Assembly (NCBI RefSeq): GCF_000331105.1
Contig: NC_020054.1
Coordinates: forward strand, 496,001-560,000
Source: Fibrella aestuarina BUZ 2
GTDB lineage: Bacteria > Bacteroidota > Bacteroidia > Cytophagales > Spirosomataceae
Reading direction: 5' to 3'
Length of the DNA: 64,000 nt
The position numbers were made by a program, and so were the translations under genes. Below, piece by piece: positions 61,706-64,000 of the stretch. The notes beneath the pieces are model-generated. The model ran no database searches. It saw only the letters and a list, made by a program, of their open reading frames with translations, and was not told the origin of the DNA. Within the stretch, counting starts at the first letter, position 1. Every line of letters starts with the position of its first letter.

Positions 61706-64000
61706 TTATTGTTTCAGCACTGCTTTGACCGCCAGCGGCTTCGTGGGATCATGCAGTATCTGAACAAAAAACATACCAGCGGGTAGGTTAGCCAGCTCCA
61801 GAATGACCTGGTATTTCGAGCCCTGTTGAGCCATTAGCTGTTGTTGCTGCAGAGCCCCCCGTACATCGAGCAGCCGCACGGTTGGTGTCGTGGCTGAGGC
61901 CGCTGCGTCGATTTCAACCGTCAGCCGGTTAGCCGTTGGGTTAGGGAACACCCGCAGACTCGCACTCAGCGCGGGTTCGACGGCCAGGATGGTCACGAAG
62001 GTTTCGGCCGACGTAGCCTCGCCGCAACCACCCACGTTGGCCCGTACCGAGTAGCGCCCCGTTTGCGTCGCTACGTAGGTCTGGCTCGTTGCCCCGGCAA
62101 TCGGCACGCCGGCCAGTAACCACTGGTTCCCCGTCAGGGCATTGGACGACAGCACGTTTCCGCTTTGCGCAACCGTGGGCTGCTGGGCAGGACGGACAGT
62201 TACGGCGATGGCCGACGATGAAATGGGCGAACAACTACTGATGAGTTGTAACGAGTAGCTGCCCGCTTCGGAGGCCGCGTAGGTCAAACTCGTGGCGCCA
62301 GCAATAGGCTGCCCGTCGCGTAGCCATTGATAACCAAACGTTTCGCCGGCTACGGCCGTCGTGGCAGTGCCCAGCAACGTCACGGCCCCACCCTGGCAAA
62401 CCGAGGTGCTGCCGATAGCCGAGGCTCTGACCGTTGGCGCTGGCCGCACCGACGGCGTCACGGCTACGCGTTGGGCCGAGGGACAATCGAGCGGGCGCAG
62501 TTGCATGTCATAGAAGTAATACCAGGCGGTTCGCAGGGTATCCATTACACCCGTGGCCTGCTGAAAGAGCGAACCTTTTGAACTGGCAATCACATCGCCC
62601 GACTGGCTACGTAGCTGATAAGGAAACGAAAAGCCCGCCGTAGCCGAGTTGCTGCGGAAGATAGTGACGCCCTCTTCGTATTCGATCGCGATTTTGTAAT
62701 CGCCCGGCTCGGGAATCGACAGGTTGAGCGGATAAACCGCGCCCTGATCGTTGGGGTCGTTGGCCTGTTGCCCACCCGCTATCGTGGCCGAAGCGGGCAA
62801 CGTACGGGTCGCCTGCACGTCGAGCGTAACGCTGGAGATCACGGTTTCGTCGAAGCGGCGTACCGAGAACGTCAATCGCCCCGCCGCACCGGTGTAGATC
62901 CGTGCCCGATCGATCCGCAGCGGCACGTTGGTCGAGATAAGCGGCTGCGGGCCGAAGTTACCCGCGTAGCTGCCTCCCTGGAAATCGGTTTTGCTCACCG
63001 GCCCCAACCGCCCGGCAAAGTCGTTCAGGCTGGCGTAAACCGTGGGGCGGCTGGCAATGCTGGTTCGGTTACCGGCGGCCAGCAACGTACCGCCAACAGC
63101 AGCATCGTACCAGAACGCCGTGCCCTGACCCGTGTTCTGCAATTGCAGGGCCGGGTCGCCCGTGCAGGTCACCGCGGCGAAATTGCCGACCAACGAACTG
63201 GCCCCTACGGTGCGGGTTTCGGTGAAGCTGTTGTTCGTCGTATCCTGATCACTCGGTAGCTGGATACGCGTGGTGAACCGATACGTCTGTCCCGGCAACA
63301 GCGTCACCGACGTGGGTAGCGTAAACGCCAGTTGAGTGTCGCGGTAGGCGCGCAGTTGCGTGATGGTGGAGTTGAAGGTCGCGACGGGCTGATTATCGCG
63401 TGTTACGGTCACCGTCACGGGCAGGTTGGCTTGGTCATTTCCGCCCAGGTTGCGCACCCGTACCGATACCGTTTCGGTGCCAGCGCAAAGCGGACTGGCC
63501 GAGGGCAGCGTCGTGACGGCCACATCATTCTGCGACCGGATGATGCGCAGCAGGTAGTCCTGCGTTTCGCCCGCGCCATAATTACCGCAGGGTTGCACGG
63601 CGTTGGCATCGGCCGTTTCGACCACCACAATGCGCAGCCGCACAATCGAGCCCGCCGTTACGCTGGCCGGCGCCGTAAGGCTCCCGACGAACGTACCCGG
63701 CCCGGTCAGGACTGTCGACGTACCCAGCAGCTCACCCGCGTCGGTAAACGATCCGTTGGCGTTCCAGTCGGCAAACGTTTTTACCACCACCGACCGCGCC
63801 GCGCCGCAGGTGCCGGTCGTGACGGTGATGGGCACTGGCTGACTCGGCTGCACCTCGGCTACGGTTGTTGCGCTCGTAAAATCGGTGTAGGTGGTGCAGC
63901 CCGTCGCCCCCGCCTGATCGACATTGGCAAACTGAACGCGGGCAATCTTGCTATCACCCGACGACGAGGCCGCCGACGCGCAATAGGCCACGCCACCCGC
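61706..64000 (-). CDS. GEVED/Ig-like T9SS cargo protein (5' end beyond window)
   Basis: At least 764 codons, open to the right edge of the window, so the N terminus is missing. The visible part starts in a GEVED domain (KTFADWNANGSFTDAGELLG, CGNYGAGETQDYLLRII). A CARDB-like domain (VSVRVRNLGGNDQANLPVTV, DQDTTNNSFTETRTVG), a T9SS-associated beta domain, and Ig-like repeats (FGYQWLRDGQPIAGATSLTY, GNQWLLAGVPIAGATSQTYV) follow. The last 80 residues are the type A sorting domain (LRVFPNPTANRLTVEI, LPAGMFFVQIL). It is a surface or secreted adhesin-like protein and is probably co-transcribed with the S8 protease downstream. Confidence 0.9.
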   Translation of the reverse strand, partial: AGGVAYCASAASSSGDSKIARVQFANVDQAGATGCTTYTDFTSATTVAEVQPSQPVPITVTTGTCGAARSVVVKTFADWNANGSFTDAGELLGTSTVLTGPGTFVGSLTAPASVTAGSIVRLRIVVVETADANAVQPCGNYGAGETQDYLLRIIRSQNDVAVTTLPSASPLCAGTETVSVRVRNLGGNDQANLPVTVTVTRDNQPVATFNSTITQLRAYRDTQLAFTLPTSVTLLPGQTYRFTTRIQLPSDQDTTNNSFTETRTVGASSLVGNFAAVTCTGDPALQLQNTGQGTAFWYDAAVGGTLLAAGNRTSIASRPTVYASLNDFAGRLGPVSKTDFQGGSYAGNFGPQPLISTNVPLRIDRARIYTGAAGRLTFSVRRFDETVISSVTLDVQATRTLPASATIAGGQQANDPNDQGAVYPLNLSIPEPGDYKIAIEYEEGVTIFRSNSATAGFSFPYQLRSQSGDVIASSKGSLFQQATGVMDTLRTAWYYFYDMQLRPLDCPSAQRVAVTPSVRPAPTVRASAIGSTSVCQGGAVTLLGTATTAVAGETFGYQWLRDGQPIAGATSLTYAASEAGSYSLQLISSCSPISSSAIAVTVRPAQQPTVAQSGNVLSSNALTGNQWLLAGVPIAGATSQTYVATQTGRYSVRANVGGCGEATSAETFVTILAVEPALSASLRVFPNPTANRLTVEIDAAASATTPTVRLLDVRGALQQQQLMAQQGSKYQVILELANLPAGMFFVQILHDPTKPLAVKAVLKQ

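Noticed and set aside
1..64000. tRNA or rRNA genes
   Set aside because: No T-loop-like GTTCGAATCC with a matching cloverleaf, and no rRNA-like conserved stretches, were seen on either strand.

Overview
The window is a typical chromosomal segment of a member of the Bacteroidota, most likely order Cytophagales (Spirosoma/Runella/Fibrella-like). The evidence is type IX secretion (T9SS) type A C-terminal sorting domains, a DUF2480 protein, bacillithiol synthesis (BshA), an HD-Pnk plus RNA ligase pair of the kind characterised from Runella, TAnnTTTG-type promoter boxes without clear Shine-Dalgarno sites, and a GC content of about 55-60% in genes. No rRNA, tRNA, CRISPR array or intact insertion sequence was seen.

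Layout. 0-8 kb: a PadR regulator with a dyad operator, a small 4-helix-bundle membrane protein, an S41 peptidase, an NTF2-like secreted protein, a ZU5-like lipoprotein, a YitT transporter and a gene-poor kilobase. 8.4-21.5 kb: one long six-gene plus-strand operon with five unusual structural proteins (a 1327-aa multi-domain protein, two related small and Gly-rich proteins, a second Gly-Gly-Asn-rich protein and a pentapeptide-repeat protein) ending in an AT-less type I polyketide synthase (KS-DH-KR-ACP). This is the best candidate for an undescribed system. 21.6-25.3 kb: a curlin-repeat amyloid gene and a small curlin-like partner behind a ~1 kb very AT-rich non-coding stretch. 25-33 kb: an esterase, an FG-GAP/LRR protein, a TPR-HTH regulator and a PfkB-type sugar kinase. 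34-39 kb: the RNA repair pair HD-Pnk/RNA ligase, an AGE-family epimerase and a thioredoxin-fold protein without cysteines. 39-51 kb: mainly housekeeping genes (fatty acid hydroxylase, NDH-2, BshA, CoaX, SPFH protein with a ribbon-helix-helix partner, LysRS, cold shock protein, PspC, DUF2480, a BioF-like enzyme). 51-54 kb: a pair of consensus DnaA boxes, a low-complexity secreted protein, and a divergent histidine kinase and response regulator. 54-64 kb: a two-gene split 5'-nucleotidase, PfkA, a choice-of-anchor I lipoprotein, and two large T9SS cargo proteins, the last running off the window.

Two features run through the whole window. The heptamer ACGTACC/GGTACGT occurs about 70 times by hand count, against about 8 expected, in genes and between them. 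Several intergenic gaps are almost filled by long inverted repeats; the best is a perfect 45-bp arm palindrome whose ends contain the stop codons of two convergent genes.
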